Counted from the first letter of the stretch, positions 1 through 9,387 are shown. The stretch: 64,000 nucleotides of DNA from Xanthomonas arboricola pv. guizotiae (GCF_002940205.1 NZ_MDSK01000004.1:62001-126000); one strand, 5' to 3'. Program-made: numbers and translations. Notes: generated from the sequence alone by a model not told the origin.

Positions 1-231
1 GCGTTGCAGACATTGTCCGCGCTGACGGCGCTGCCGCTGGTGGTGTACCCCAATTCCGGCGAGCACTACGATGCCGGCGCAAAACAGTGGCATGCCGGCA
101 GCACGACCGCCTGCACCCTGGCCGACCGGCATGCGCAGTGGCTGGCGGCCGGTGCGCGGCTGATCGGCGGTTGCTGCCGCACCACACCGCGCGACATCGC
201 CGCGCTGGCGCGTGCGCGGGTGGCGGGCTGA
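1..231 (+). CDS. mmuM: Homocysteine S-methyltransferase, C-terminal part (5' end outside window)
   Basis: Only the last ~76 codons are present; the frame is open from base 1 to the TGA at 229-231. The translation has YPNSGEHYD followed by the zinc-site motif GGCCRTTPRDI, where the paired cysteines bind the catalytic zinc in cobalamin-independent homocysteine methyltransferases (MmuM/YagD/BHMT family). In that family the enzyme transfers a methyl group from S-methylmethionine or SAM to homocysteine in the cytoplasm, making methionine. It converges with the next gene, which ends 6 bp away on the other strand. The assignment rests on the short C-terminal motif alone, so the methyl donor is not decided. 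Confidence 0.8.
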   Translation, partial: ALQTLSALTALPLVVYPNSGEHYDAGAKQWHAGSTTACTLADRHAQWLAAGARLIGGCCRTTPRDIAALARARVAG

Positions 232-237
232 GCTGCC

Positions 238-2178
238 TCAGCCCTTCTGCGTGGCGATCCAGCGCTGGATCTTGTCCTGCAGGATATCCAGCGGCACCGA
301 GCCGTCCTTGAGCACTTCGGTGTGGAAGGCGCGCACATCGAAGCGTGGGCCCAGCTCGCGTTGCGCCTGCTCGCGCAACTGCGCGATCTTCATCTCGCCG
401 ACCTTGTACGCCAACGCCTGGCCGGGGATGGCCATGTAGCGGTCCACCTCGGCCTCGGCATCGGTGCGGGTCATGGCCGAGTTGTTGAGCATGTAGTCGA
501 TCGCCTGGGTGCGGGTCCAGCCCTTGCTGTGCAGGCCGGTGTCGGTGACCAGGCGAATCGCGCGCCACAACGCATTCTGCAGATAGCCGTAGTAGTTGTA
601 CGGGTCCTGGTACAGGCCCAGTTCGCGGCCCAGCGATTCGGCATACAACCCCCAGCCCTCGATATAGGCGGTCTCGCCGCCCAGGCGGCGGAACTTGGGC
701 AGGTCGGTCAGCTGCTGCTGCAGCCCGAGCTGGAAATGGTGGCCGGGGATGGCCTCGTGCAGATACAGGCTCTCGGTCTCCCAGGTCCGGCGCGTGTCCA
801 GGTCGGAGGTATTGACGTAGAACACGCCCGGGGTGCTGCCGTCGCCGCTGGGACGCATGTACGAGCCGCTGGCGGCCGACTGCGCACGCTGCGGTTCCAC
901 CACGCGCACTTCCAGCGCCGGCATGCCCTGCACATTGAACAGGCGCGGCACCGCCATCTGCACGCGTCCCTGCAGGCCACGGTAGTAGCCCAGCAGTTCG
1001 GTCTCGTTGCGGAACGCGAAGCGCCTGTCGGTCTGCATGAACTTGTAGAACCTGGGCAGGTTGCCGCGGAACCTGACCTGCTTGGCCAGCGCGGCGATCT
1101 CTGCCTGCAGGCGCGCGACCTCGTCCAGCCCGATCTGATGGATCTGCTCCGGGGTCAGCTCGGAGGTGGTGCTCTGGCGCACGTCGTAGGCGTACCAGGC
1201 CGCGCCATTGGGCAGCGCGGTCAGGCCGTCGGTGTCGCGGCAGGCCGGCAGGTACTCGGTGGCGATGAAGCCGCGCAGGGCGCGGTACGCCGGCATGATC
1301 CGCACTTCGATCAGCCGCTTGTACTCGGCGGTGATGCGCTGCTTGTCGGCCTCGGGCATGTCTGCCGGCAGGTTGCGTACCGGGCCCCAGAACAGGCTGT
1401 CTTCGGCATTGCGCGCGATGATCGCGTCCAGCTGCGGCAGCACCTTCTGCATCAGCACCTTCGGCTGCACCACACCGGCCTGCATGCCGGCGCGCATGTT
1501 GGTGATGGCCTGGTCGAACAGGTCCGGGATGCCGACCGCACGCCGCGACCAGTTGTCGTAGTCCTTGACCGTCTTGAACGGCTGCGCGCCGGTGCCCGAG
1601 CCCAGCACCACCGCGATGCTGGCGATGTTGTAGAACTGGTTGATCGGCAGCATCCAGCTGGGGAACTGCTCGGCCGCCAGTGCGCTGCGCGCATCGCGCA
1701 CGAAGATCTGGTAGCTCAGCAGGTCCTGCCCGCTCAGGCCGTCCGGTCCCAGCGCCTCGGCCTTGCCCAGCCACAGCACGGTGAAGTCGTGCGACTGCTG
1801 GCGGAACGCCGGCGACAGGAAGTTCGGTAGCTGGTCGTTGTAGCGGCTCTCGCCCTGGAAGGTGGCCTGCAGCGGGTTGAGCTTGAGCGAGGCATCCCAG
1901 TACTGGTCGTAGAGCAGGTTGAGCTGCTGCGCCTTGGTCAGCACCACCGGTGCGGCCACGGCACGCGGCCTGGGCTTGGCGGCTTTGCCACCCTTGGCGG
2001 CCTTGGTGGTCTTGGCCGCCGGCTTGGCGGTCTTCTTGCCCTTGCTCGCCTTGGCGCGGGTTTGCGTGGTCTGTGCCTTGCCGGTCTTCTTCTTGGCCGC
2101 ATCGGCGTGCGCTGCCACCGACAGGCTCAGCACGGCGGCCAGGGCCAGGGACAGCAGGCGGGAAAAGCTGAGGGGCAT
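238..2178 (-). CDS. Exported DUF885 family protein (putative metallopeptidase)
   Basis: A 646-residue protein. The start at 2178 is chosen over an upstream in-frame ATG (2247) because it begins directly with a signal peptide (MPLSFSRLLSLALAA...SVAAHADA). A Lys/Ala/Thr-rich low-complexity stretch of about 50 residues follows, and then a DUF885 domain to the C-terminus. The motif HEAIPGHHFQ (encoded near 730-759) has the HExxxGHxxQ form typical of DUF885 proteins, whose members are treated as metallopeptidase-like. Periplasmic or surface location is inferred from the signal peptide. The substrate is unknown. The basic linker is unusual and resembles a histone H1 tail; it may bind anionic polymers, but that is inference. 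Confidence 0.8.
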   Translation of the reverse strand: MPLSFSRLLSLALAAVLSLSVAAHADAAKKKTGKAQTTQTRAKASKGKKTAKPAAKTTKAAKGGKAAKPRPRAVAAPVVLTKAQQLNLLYDQYWDASLKLNPLQATFQGESRYNDQLPNFLSPAFRQQSHDFTVLWLGKAEALGPDGLSGQDLLSYQIFVRDARSALAAEQFPSWMLPINQFYNIASIAVVLGSGTGAQPFKTVKDYDNWSRRAVGIPDLFDQAITNMRAGMQAGVVQPKVLMQKVLPQLDAIIARNAEDSLFWGPVRNLPADMPEADKQRITAEYKRLIEVRIMPAYRALRGFIATEYLPACRDTDGLTALPNGAAWYAYDVRQSTTSELTPEQIHQIGLDEVARLQAEIAALAKQVRFRGNLPRFYKFMQTDRRFAFRNETELLGYYRGLQGRVQMAVPRLFNVQGMPALEVRVVEPQRAQSAASGSYMRPSGDGSTPGVFYVNTSDLDTRRTWETESLYLHEAIPGHHFQLGLQQQLTDLPKFRRLGGETAYIEGWGLYAESLGRELGLYQDPYNYYGYLQNALWRAIRLVTDTGLHSKGWTRTQAIDYMLNNSAMTRTDAEAEVDRYMAIPGQALAYKVGEMKIAQLREQAQRELGPRFDVRAFHTEVLKDGSVPLDILQDKIQRWIATQKG

Positions 2179-2344
2179 TACCGGCTCCGGGAACAAGCGA
2201 GCGGGGAGCTTGCCCGATCCGCACCGTTCCGGCCACCCATCCGGCACACGTGGGGCGCCTGGAATTCATGAAGCCCGCTGCGCACGCCTGCAGCACGCAG
2301 GCATGTTGCAGTGCGATAGGCTTGCGCAGATGTCACGGGACGAA

Positions 2345-2594
2345 TCGACATAGACCCTGTAGAGCAGAGACGCCACCCCGGCCAGATGCAATGCACGGCC
2401 GAGCAGCGGCCGGCGCAGCAGCACCTGCTGCAGTCCCATGCCCACCCACAACGGCAGCGCGACGAGCCGACGGTGGCGCCGATCACATGGCCGTGCCCGG
2501 CACGCGCGCCGGTGCCCAGCGCGACCAGGTTGACCGGCCCGGGCAAAATCGAGCACACCAGCGCGAAGCTGGCCATTGCGACAAGATGGTCCAT
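2345..2594 (-). pseudogene. LysE/RhtB-family exporter remnant (frameshifted and truncated)
   Basis: From an ATG at 2594 the minus strand reads MDHLVAMASFALVCSILPGPVNLVALGTGARAG..., matching the N-terminus of LysE/RhtB amino-acid exporters (membrane helix with PGPxN). Near 2470 the similarity moves to another frame, giving LVALPLWVGMGLQQ... and ASLLYRVYV, which fits the second and third helices. It then stops, after about 80 of the ~200 residues expected. No intact frame covers both parts, so this is a decayed gene. The remaining stretch up to the next gene (2595-2815) shows nothing recognisable. Confidence 0.65.
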
Positions 2595-2815
2595 GGCGCG
2601 GAGTCCGTCGCGGGGCGCAACAGCATGGCCAGCGACCGCGGCGACGGATTGAACAAAATTTCGATGGGCGGTCGCTGCGGGCGTTGCGTGATCGGCAGAC
2701 ACAGCGAGCGGTCGTCAGGCAGGCGACACGCATGACCGATGAGGCCGAGTGCAAGCCACCGCCACGGGCGCCGGCCCTCGCCTGGCAACGCCGCGGCCGG
2801 CAGGTTTTCGCGTTG

Positions 2816-3592
2816 TCAGCCGGCGGCGGCTTCTTCGCGCAGCTGCTCGGCGCGCTCGGCGCCCAGGTATGCGCCGATGCCGCGGCGCGCCAGATACAGT
2901 AGCGGGATCAGTGCGATCGCAAAGCCCATCTTGTAGACATAGTTGAGCGTGCTCACTGCCAGGAACTGGTCGATGGACCAATGCTGCGGGCCGAGCACGA
3001 AGGCGATGTAGATCACCACGAAGCTGTCCACCAGCTGCGATACCGCCGTGGAGCCGGTGGCGCGCAGCCACACGTGCTTTTCGCCGGTGGCGCGGCGGAT
3101 GCGATGGAATACCGACACATCGATCAACTGGCCGAACAGGAAGGCCACCAGCGAGCCGCCGATCGTCCACAGCCCCTGGCCGAACACCGCTGCAAAGGCG
3201 GCCTGGTAGTCGGGCACGCCCTGGCTCTGCGCCGCGGTGACCCACCAACCCGCCGGCGCCAGTGCGATGGCGGCGAACGCGAACACGAAGCCGTAGCCGA
3301 TCAGCGCCACCGCCACCCACGAGATGAAACGTACCCCGCGGCTGCCGAAGAACTCGTTGATGGTGTCGGTCATGATGAACACCACCGGCCACAGCAAGGT
3401 GCCGGCGGTGAAGCTGAGCGAGCCGGTCTGGCCGAACAGGTTCCAGTTCAACGGCGCGATGCCGAGGGTGTCTTCCAGCGCGAAGATCTTGACCCCGATG
3501 AACTCGGCCAATGCCGCGTTGACGCAGAAGAACGCAGCTAGCGCAATGAACAGGCGAACCGCACGATCGTCGAGGGTGCGCAGCTGTGTCAT
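2816..3592 (-). CDS. yhhQ: Queuosine precursor transporter (YhhQ/DUF165 family)
   Basis: A 258-residue integral membrane protein with about six hydrophobic helices. Family hallmarks are the early FFCVNAALAEFIGVKIF segment, FIMTDTINEFFG, and FLFGQLIDVSVFHRIR. The YhhQ family imports preQ0/preQ1, precursors of the tRNA-modified base queuosine, across the inner membrane. The start codon is four bases downstream of the stop of the DUF502 gene on the same strand, so the two are probably cotranscribed. No preQ1 riboswitch was seen upstream. Confidence 0.85.
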   Translation of the reverse strand: MTQLRTLDDRAVRLFIALAAFFCVNAALAEFIGVKIFALEDTLGIAPLNWNLFGQTGSLSFTAGTLLWPVVFIMTDTINEFFGSRGVRFISWVAVALIGYGFVFAFAAIALAPAGWWVTAAQSQGVPDYQAAFAAVFGQGLWTIGGSLVAFLFGQLIDVSVFHRIRRATGEKHVWLRATGSTAVSQLVDSFVVIYIAFVLGPQHWSIDQFLAVSTLNYVYKMGFAIALIPLLYLARRGIGAYLGAERAEQLREEAAAG

Positions 3593-3596
3593 GGCT

Positions 3597-4271
3597 TCAG
3601 CGGTCCGCGGTACGGGTAAAGGGCACCGATTCGGGCGCCACTGCGCCGCCGGAGATGATGAAGCTCATCGCCTGGTCCACGCTCCAGTCGGTGGGCGTGA
3701 GCAGCTCCACCGGCACGATCTCCAGATAGCCGGAGGTCGGGTTGGGCGTGGTCGGCACGTACACCGCCGCCAGCTCGCGGCCGGTGCCCTGTTCCTTGAT
3801 CACCCGCGTGACCAGGCCGACCGACTTCATGTCCCGATGCGGGAAGTCGATCAGCACCACGCGCTGGGTGCTGCCGGGCTGGGTCTGCAGGATGTCGAGC
3901 AATTTGCGCGCGCTGTCGTACACCACGCTGGCCAGCGGGATGCGCCGCATGATCGCCTCGAACCAGCGCAGCAGGCGCTGGCCGATCACCCGCCGGCTCA
4001 GGATGCCGACGAACAGGATCGCGCCCACGGTGGCGATCAGCGCGATGGTGTTCTGCACCCACAGCGCCTTGATCCAGCCCAGATAGTCGGGAAACGAGGC
4101 GGCGATGCGCTCGGACAACGGCACCACCCACGGGCTGCTGATGCCCGACAACAGCGAGAACACGAACTTCACCACCACCCAGGTCAACCAGACCGGCAGC
4201 AGGGTGAGCAAACCGGTCAGAAAGACGCGTTGCAGGGAAGGGCGGGCGTGCGGAGTGGGGGATTCGGACAT
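3597..4271 (-). CDS. DUF502 family inner-membrane protein
   Basis: A 224-residue protein, with the start taken at 4271 (MSESPTPHARPSLQRV). Two hydrophobic segments (about residues 18-40 and 70-95, the latter in VQNTIALIATVGAILFVGIL) precede a conserved cytosolic domain. That domain carries IPLASVVYDSARKLLD and AAVYVPTTPNPTSGYLEIVP, typical of DUF502 proteins. The function of the family is not established. It is likely first in a two-gene unit with the queuosine-precursor transporter. The gene is divergent from the next gene on the plus strand, with a ~150-bp shared intergenic region. Confidence 0.8.
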   Translation of the reverse strand: MSESPTPHARPSLQRVFLTGLLTLLPVWLTWVVVKFVFSLLSGISSPWVVPLSERIAASFPDYLGWIKALWVQNTIALIATVGAILFVGILSRRVIGQRLLRWFEAIMRRIPLASVVYDSARKLLDILQTQPGSTQRVVLIDFPHRDMKSVGLVTRVIKEQGTGRELAAVYVPTTPNPTSGYLEIVPVELLTPTDWSVDQAMSFIISGGAVAPESVPFTRTADR

Positions 4272-4425
4272 GCGCGCATTGTAGGCATTCGGCCGCGCTC
4301 GGTGCAGGCGCGCGGCGCGCCTTGTTCGCCGGGGAGACGGCAAGTGCGCATTGGCGCCATGCCACTCGCGGCTCTGTCCGGGCCGCTCTAAGATGGCGCA
4401 ACTCATCCACGGACGGTTGCCCCGC

Positions 4426-5802
4426 ATGCTCGCCAAATTCCTCAAGTCGGCCCTGCTGGGGCTATGCATCCTGATCGCCCTGCTGGTGGCCCTGTACGCG
4501 ATCTCCGCGCGCTGGCCGATTCCCGACGCGCAGCGCCAGGCCTTGGCGCAGCTGCGTCAACCGCAGCCGCCGCTGCGTGGGCCCAATATGTTCGCCGCGC
4601 TATGGTCGTTGGCGTATGCGGTACCCGATGCGCAGCGGGATGCGCTGGTTGCGCAGGATGTGCAGCGGTTCGCGCGCTTGCCGGCAGGCATGCAACTGCA
4701 GAGTGCGGCCACGCGCTATCCGCGCCACCCGGATTGGCCGGCCACAGCCCCGGCGCCGTGCACGGGCCATGCCGGGTGCCTGGACCGCGTACGTCAGCAG
4801 CCGCAAGCCTATGCCGATGCGCTGGCCACCCAGATACCGTTGTTGTTCAAACTGCGCGATCTGGCCGGTTACGCCGATTACCGCAGCCCGTTCCCGCCTT
4901 CTGCCACTGCGCCGTTGCCGCCACTGCCGCCGTTCAAGGTGTCGATGACCAGCAACGCGCTGGACTTTGTGCAAGGGCGCACCACACAGGCGCTGGCGGG
5001 TGTCTGCACCGATGCGCAGCTTGCACGCGTACTGCTGCGCAGCGGCGACAATCTGCTCATGCCGATGCTCGGCGCGGCGATGCTGCGCACCAACGCGCAC
5101 CTGCTTGCCGACATGCTGGCCGCGCTGCCGGCGCAGCATCCGTTGCCTGCGCACTGCCTGGCCGCGTTTGCGCCGCTTGCGGTCGATGAGATCTCGCTAT
5201 GCGACGCATTGCACGGCGAATCAAGGATGGCGCTTTCGATATTTCAGGAAGCCAGCCACAACGGCCAGGCAAGCGATCTGTCCTGGGACGATCGATTGTC
5301 GCTGCATCTACTCGACCAGGAACGCACCCATGCGCTGATGGCTCCGACCTATACCTGGGCATGCAGCGCGCCGGTACGGGCCGTGCTGGCGCAGGATCAA
5401 GCGGTGCCGCAGGCACTGATTCCAGTGCCGGACACCGTCTCGATGGGCTGCGTTGCCAATGCAGTGGGGTGTCTGTTGGCGGGTCTGGCACGCCCTGACT
5501 ATGCGAATTACCAGCACAAGCGGCAGGACACTGCCGCTGCACTGCGCGCGTTATCGGCCGTGCTGTGGTTACGCGATCACCCTGGTGATGCGCAGACACT
5601 CGAGCAGCGCCTTGCCGGCTTGCCGCCATCGCTGCGCGGGCAAGCGCGACCGCTGCAGCCCGCTGCGGACGGTCTGAGCATGCAGCTGCGTCAATACGCC
5701 AGGCCTGAAGACGGTGTCGTGGAAGATCTGTGGCCGCTCGCGGGCAGCCGGATGGCGCATCCGTCCGGGGCGGCAGTGGCCCCGAAGAACCAGGCGCCCT
5801 AA
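4426..5802 (+). CDS. Hypothetical membrane-anchored protein
   Basis: A 458-residue protein starting at 4426 (MLAKFLKSALLGLCILIALL). An earlier in-frame ATG (4351) would put a basic peptide before the same membrane helix. A single N-terminal helix (about residues 6-28) is followed by a long Ala/Leu/Arg-rich, largely helical region. Scattered cysteines include CTGHAGC, CTDAQ and MGCVANAVGC. I recognise no family or catalytic motif. Topology suggests a signal anchor with the body in the periplasm. Composition matches its neighbours, so there is no sign of recent transfer. It is a real gene by length and codon pattern; the function is unknown. Confidence 0.65.
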   Translation: MLAKFLKSALLGLCILIALLVALYAISARWPIPDAQRQALAQLRQPQPPLRGPNMFAALWSLAYAVPDAQRDALVAQDVQRFARLPAGMQLQSAATRYPRHPDWPATAPAPCTGHAGCLDRVRQQPQAYADALATQIPLLFKLRDLAGYADYRSPFPPSATAPLPPLPPFKVSMTSNALDFVQGRTTQALAGVCTDAQLARVLLRSGDNLLMPMLGAAMLRTNAHLLADMLAALPAQHPLPAHCLAAFAPLAVDEISLCDALHGESRMALSIFQEASHNGQASDLSWDDRLSLHLLDQERTHALMAPTYTWACSAPVRAVLAQDQAVPQALIPVPDTVSMGCVANAVGCLLAGLARPDYANYQHKRQDTAAALRALSAVLWLRDHPGDAQTLEQRLAGLPPSLRGQARPLQPAADGLSMQLRQYARPEDGVVEDLWPLAGSRMAHPSGAAVAPKNQAP

Positions 5803-6051
5803 CCATTGAAGGCCAGCGGACGGGTGGGGCGGATGCACGAATTCCACCTCAGCCCCGCATTGGGCTGCCGCTGCATCCGCTGGCGGCGCATCGTCTTGCG
5901 TGCTGCGTAGGAAGGCTAATACGCCACGTTGGCAGTGCCGCCATCTGTGATAGCGAAGGCGTGCAGCGTTGTCATCAATATCAACTTTCTTCCGCGTACT
6001 TGCATGGACGCGCAAGAGCGCGCAACGCAACGCGCCGCTCCTACCGCAGGC

Positions 6052-7611
6052 TTAGAACCGGAAATTCAACCAGCCCATCACGAAGGTCGAATCGCCGTAA
6101 CCGGCCTTCTCCAATGCCGGACCTGCCATCAGGTGTTCGGCGCGGAAGGTCACCGACCAGTTCGGGTCGATGTTCCAGGTGGCGTTGATGCGCGGCATGG
6201 TGCCGATGCGGCGCTCGCCGGTGCTCTGCGTGCGGGCGTAGGCGCGTGCCTGGTTGTTGTAGATCGCATCGCTGGTGGTCTGCCGCCACAGGGTTTCCCA
6301 TTCCAGGTTCACGGTGATCTTGGAGGTGGGCGAGAAGGTGAACGTGGGTGCGGCGGTGACCAGGTTGACCGGGCCGAAGAACGTCGCCCAGCTGAAGTAG
6401 ATCGTATTGCCGTACAGGAAGTTGTTGTTGCGCAGCGTGCCGGTGCCGGAAGTGCCACCGCCGCCGGAAGCGATTTCGCTATGGAAGCCCAGGCGCGGTT
6501 TCCAGCCCGATTCGCTCAGCGACCAGGCGTTGGAGGTGCTGGCCATGTAGGCGCGCAGATCGCGTCCGCCATAGCTGCCGCGCTGCACGGTCACGAACGA
6601 ATCGGTACGCAGCTTGCCCACATTGCCCCACAGGCGCAGGCCGTAATAGTTGCGGTTTTCTTCGGCGGTCTGCCGTCCCCAGACCTGGTTGTCGTTGCGG
6701 AACTGGTAGAAGAACGGCTCCAGATACATCGGCTTGGCGGTCGGCAGGCGATAGCCGCCGACCACGCCGCGGAAGTGCCGCGAGCGGTCGATGCGATCGT
6801 CGCCCAGGCCTTCGGTGCCATCCAGGTTGAAGTTGAAATCGAACAGGTCCACGCGGGTCTTTTCGCCGATCGCCCAGGCGCGCACGCCGTTGAAGGTCAC
6901 GAAGATATCGGTGTTGTCGCGCAATGCCATCAGCGTGGTCGGGCCATCGACAAACACCTGGCGACCGACGCGCAGGCCGAGGTCGGCATCTTTGATGCGT
7001 CCTTTCACATCGAAGAACACCTGTTGCAGGATCGCGTTGTTTTCCTGCGTGCCGGTCTTGGCACCTTCATTGCGTCCGTCCAGGCTGCCGTGCGCCAGTT
7101 CCGTATACAGACGGAAATGCTCGCCGACATGGAAATCGGCGCCGAAGAACGCGCGCAACAGGTACTGCTGCTGCGAATGGCTGCCGGGAATCAAGCCGGG
7201 ATTGGTGATGGTGTTGCTGCGCACGCGCAATTCATTGCTGAGCGAGACATACACATCGCCCGATTCATTGAACGGAATGTACTTGAGCGGATCGAACGGA
7301 CTCTTGCGCTTGGACGGATCCTTCAGATACGACCAGTCTTCGGCCCAACGCACCTGCCACATGTTGCCGCCCTGCTTGGCGCCCCAACCCTGCGCTTCCA
7401 GCGGATAACCCTTCGCGGCAGCGGGCGCTGCCGGAGCGGCGGGTGCAGCCTTCACCGGTTCCGGCTGGGCCTGCTCGGCATTGACCGGCGCGGTCTGCGC
7501 CTGCGCAAACCCCAGTCCCGGCAGTGACAACCCGATCGCCAGGCACAGGCGCCGGGTGGCACCAAAGGAAGTGTCGGCCATGGCCGGCTGTGCCAAGCGT
7601 GCAAGTCGCAT
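6052..7611 (-). CDS. Alginate-export (AlgE-like) family outer-membrane porin
   Basis: A 519-residue protein from 7611, or 509 from the ATG at 7581, which gives the cleaner signal peptide (MADTSFGATRRLCLAIGL...FAQAQ). A Pro/Ala-rich linker (about residues 40-65) precedes a predicted beta-barrel. Alternating hydrophobic/aromatic strands, SGDVYVSLSNELRVRSNTI and the terminal sequence WLNFRF with its C-terminal Phe fit an outer-membrane barrel of the alginate_exp family. In Pseudomonas AlgE exports alginate. Xanthomonas does not make alginate, so the cargo here is undefined and could be another anionic solute. It stands alone. A palindromic repeat lies between it and the PadR gene. Confidence 0.7.
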   Translation of the reverse strand: MRLARLAQPAMADTSFGATRRLCLAIGLSLPGLGFAQAQTAPVNAEQAQPEPVKAAPAAPAAPAAAKGYPLEAQGWGAKQGGNMWQVRWAEDWSYLKDPSKRKSPFDPLKYIPFNESGDVYVSLSNELRVRSNTITNPGLIPGSHSQQQYLLRAFFGADFHVGEHFRLYTELAHGSLDGRNEGAKTGTQENNAILQQVFFDVKGRIKDADLGLRVGRQVFVDGPTTLMALRDNTDIFVTFNGVRAWAIGEKTRVDLFDFNFNLDGTEGLGDDRIDRSRHFRGVVGGYRLPTAKPMYLEPFFYQFRNDNQVWGRQTAEENRNYYGLRLWGNVGKLRTDSFVTVQRGSYGGRDLRAYMASTSNAWSLSESGWKPRLGFHSEIASGGGGTSGTGTLRNNNFLYGNTIYFSWATFFGPVNLVTAAPTFTFSPTSKITVNLEWETLWRQTTSDAIYNNQARAYARTQSTGERRIGTMPRINATWNIDPNWSVTFRAEHLMAGPALEKAGYGDSTFVMGWLNFRF

Positions 7612-7728
7612 CGTGTCGCCCTATCGAAAAAAGTGAGTCGTCTGAGCGAGTGGTATCGGCCCAGTGGGCACTGACTGTAGTGGAGCGCTGCCGCAAAGGG
7701 AGTAACCCAATGGTTCTAAGCACATGAG

Positions 7729-7875
7729 CGGGGATTGGGGAGTCGTGATTGGGGATTTGCAAAAGCAGGCATGCAAGCGACGCCCTAGTTCTTCTTCAGT
7801 CCGCTTGAGTCAACGCAAGGAAATTCTCGGCCGGAATGCTCTGCGAATCCCCAATCCCCAATCCCCAATCCCCGC
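7729..7875. repeat. Inverted-repeat hairpin element of the GGGAATC type
   Basis: The left arm at 7729-7759 (GCGGGGATTGGGGAG...) is nearly complementary to the right arm at 7843-7875 (ending CCAATCCCCGC). The arms are made of ~7-base units of GGGGATT/AATCCCC and enclose an ~85-base loop. It is one of five complete copies in this window (see also 15031, 19625, 20918, 35871). The 336-bp gap 7612-7947 holds this element and no gene. Confidence 0.7.
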
Positions 7876-7947
7876 CTCATGACTACCGGCACATCCACTA
7901 TACCCAACTTCGCAATAGCATTGCCTTCGACCTAGCGGAGATGGCCG

Positions 7948-8310
7948 ATGAGCGAACCCGATGCCTACCTGCGGAAATTCCAGAAGGAGCTGAGTGCCGG
8001 CACGGTGTCGCTGGCCTTGCTGGCGGTGCTGGCGCAGGCCGAGGAGCCGCTGTACGGCTACCTGATCGCCAAGCGGCTGGAGCGTCTGGACGGCGTGCTG
8101 AGCGGCAAGCAGAGCGCGTTGTATCCGGTGCTGCGCAATCTGGAGGGGGCAGGGTTGCTGCAAAGCCATGTCGAGCCGTCGGCGTCCGGCCCACCGCGGC
8201 GCTATTACCGCATCACCCAAACCGGGCGTGATTGCCTGCGCGACTGGACCGCCGCCTGGCGCGCCACCCGCGATTCCGTTGACTCAGTGCTGGAGGGGAC
8301 CCACTCATGA
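7948..8310 (+). CDS. PadR family transcriptional regulator
   Basis: A 120-residue winged-helix regulator. The pattern LLAVLAQAEEPLYGYLIAKRL...SALYPVLRNLEGAGLLQS...PPRRYYRITQTG is the classic PadR DNA-binding domain (helix-turn-helix, then a beta wing with RRYYxxT). PadR proteins usually repress an adjacent gene and respond to small ligands or membrane stress. Its stop codon overlaps the ATG of the next gene (ATGA), so the two are translationally coupled. This pairing of PadR with a membrane protein is a common small regulatory unit, and autoregulation is likely. The ligand is unknown. Confidence 0.85.
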   Translation: MSEPDAYLRKFQKELSAGTVSLALLAVLAQAEEPLYGYLIAKRLERLDGVLSGKQSALYPVLRNLEGAGLLQSHVEPSASGPPRRYYRITQTGRDCLRDWTAAWRATRDSVDSVLEGTHS

Positions 8311-9218
8311 CGACCATTGCGCAGGCACGCCCGTTGCCGACCACCATTCCCGATTACCTGGCGCAATTGCGCCAGGCCCTGGCCGGCGCGGACCCGGCGA
8401 TGATCCAGGACGCGCTCTACGACGCCGAAGAGTACTTACGCGCCGAACTGGCAGAGCAGGCCGGCAAGAGCGAAGCGGAGGTGATCGCCGGCGTGGCAGG
8501 CAGCTACGGTGCGCCGGATGAAGTGGCCGAGATCTATCGCGAAACCGAAGTGACAGTGACACGTGCACTGCGCTCGCCGCTGCCGCGCAGACGCAGCACA
8601 TGGTTCGGCAGGTTCTTCGGCGTGGCTGCCGATCCACGCAGCTACGGCGCGCTGTTCTACATGTTGTTGTCGTTGGTCACCGGCGTGTTCTATTTCACCT
8701 GGGTGATCACCGGCGCGAGTCTGTCGGCCGGCTTGATGATCCTGATCATCGGCGTGCCGTTGCTGGTGCTGTTCTTCGGATCGGTGCGGGTGCTGTCGCT
8801 GGTGGAAGGCCGCGTGGTGGAGACGCTGCTGGGCGTGCGCATGCCGCGTCGTCCCGCCCATCCGGGGGCGCAAGGCGGCTGGCTGCAACGCATCGGCGCG
8901 ATGTTCACCGATGCGCGCACCTGGAGCACGATGCTGTACTTCCTGCTGATGCTGCCGCTGGGCATCGTCTACTTCAGCGTGTTCACCACCTTGTTGTCGT
9001 TGGCGCTGGGCCTGGCCGCATCTCCGCTGGTGCTGCTGTTCGACAACACGGCGGTGCTGAGCTGGGATGGCGTGGATGTCAGCAGTCCCTGGCTGACGCT
9101 GCCGTTGTTCGTCGTGGGCGTGCTGCTGCTGTTCGTCACGCTGCACCTGGCACGCGCCTTCGGCAAGCTGCACGGCATGTTCGCCAAGCACCTGCTGGTC
9201 AAGAGCGGTGAAGGCTGA
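8307..9218 (+). CDS. Multipass membrane protein with putative sensor domain, coupled to PadR
   Basis: A 303-residue protein. The N-terminal ~80 residues (YLAQLRQALAGADPAMIQDALYDAEEYLRAEL...YGAPDEVAEIYR) resemble the DUF1700-type helical domain often found next to PadR regulators. The rest has four strong membrane segments, two in the FYMLLSLVTGVFYFTWVI region and two in the FLLMLPLGIVYFSVF region. These are arranged as a repeated pair, as in the 'putative sensor' family. It probably senses an envelope condition together with the PadR protein; that role is inferred from context only. Confidence 0.7.
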   Translation: MTTIAQARPLPTTIPDYLAQLRQALAGADPAMIQDALYDAEEYLRAELAEQAGKSEAEVIAGVAGSYGAPDEVAEIYRETEVTVTRALRSPLPRRRSTWFGRFFGVAADPRSYGALFYMLLSLVTGVFYFTWVITGASLSAGLMILIIGVPLLVLFFGSVRVLSLVEGRVVETLLGVRMPRRPAHPGAQGGWLQRIGAMFTDARTWSTMLYFLLMLPLGIVYFSVFTTLLSLALGLAASPLVLLFDNTAVLSWDGVDVSSPWLTLPLFVVGVLLLFVTLHLARAFGKLHGMFAKHLLVKSGEG

Positions 9219-9387
9219 GTGCAGCGTGTGGTTGCGGGTTGTATGGCACGCGGCTGCGATCGCTGCAGTGTCACGTGGTCTGTAGTGAGAGGTCTGAAAG
9301 ACGCAACGACTTGAAGTCCCGTAGTCGTGTAGGTGGTTGGACAGTGCGGATGGAGCGGTCGCAGGGCGGCTGCTCTGTGGCTTGGCA

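Noticed and set aside
322-1830. Plus-strand open frame of ~500 codons opposite the DUF885 gene
   Set aside because: It is an antisense shadow; the minus strand carries a signal peptide and the HEAIPGHHFQ motif.
3593-4425. preQ1 riboswitch upstream of the queuosine-precursor transporter unit
   Set aside because: No C-rich hairpin/A-rich tail arrangement of a preQ1 aptamer was seen before either gene.
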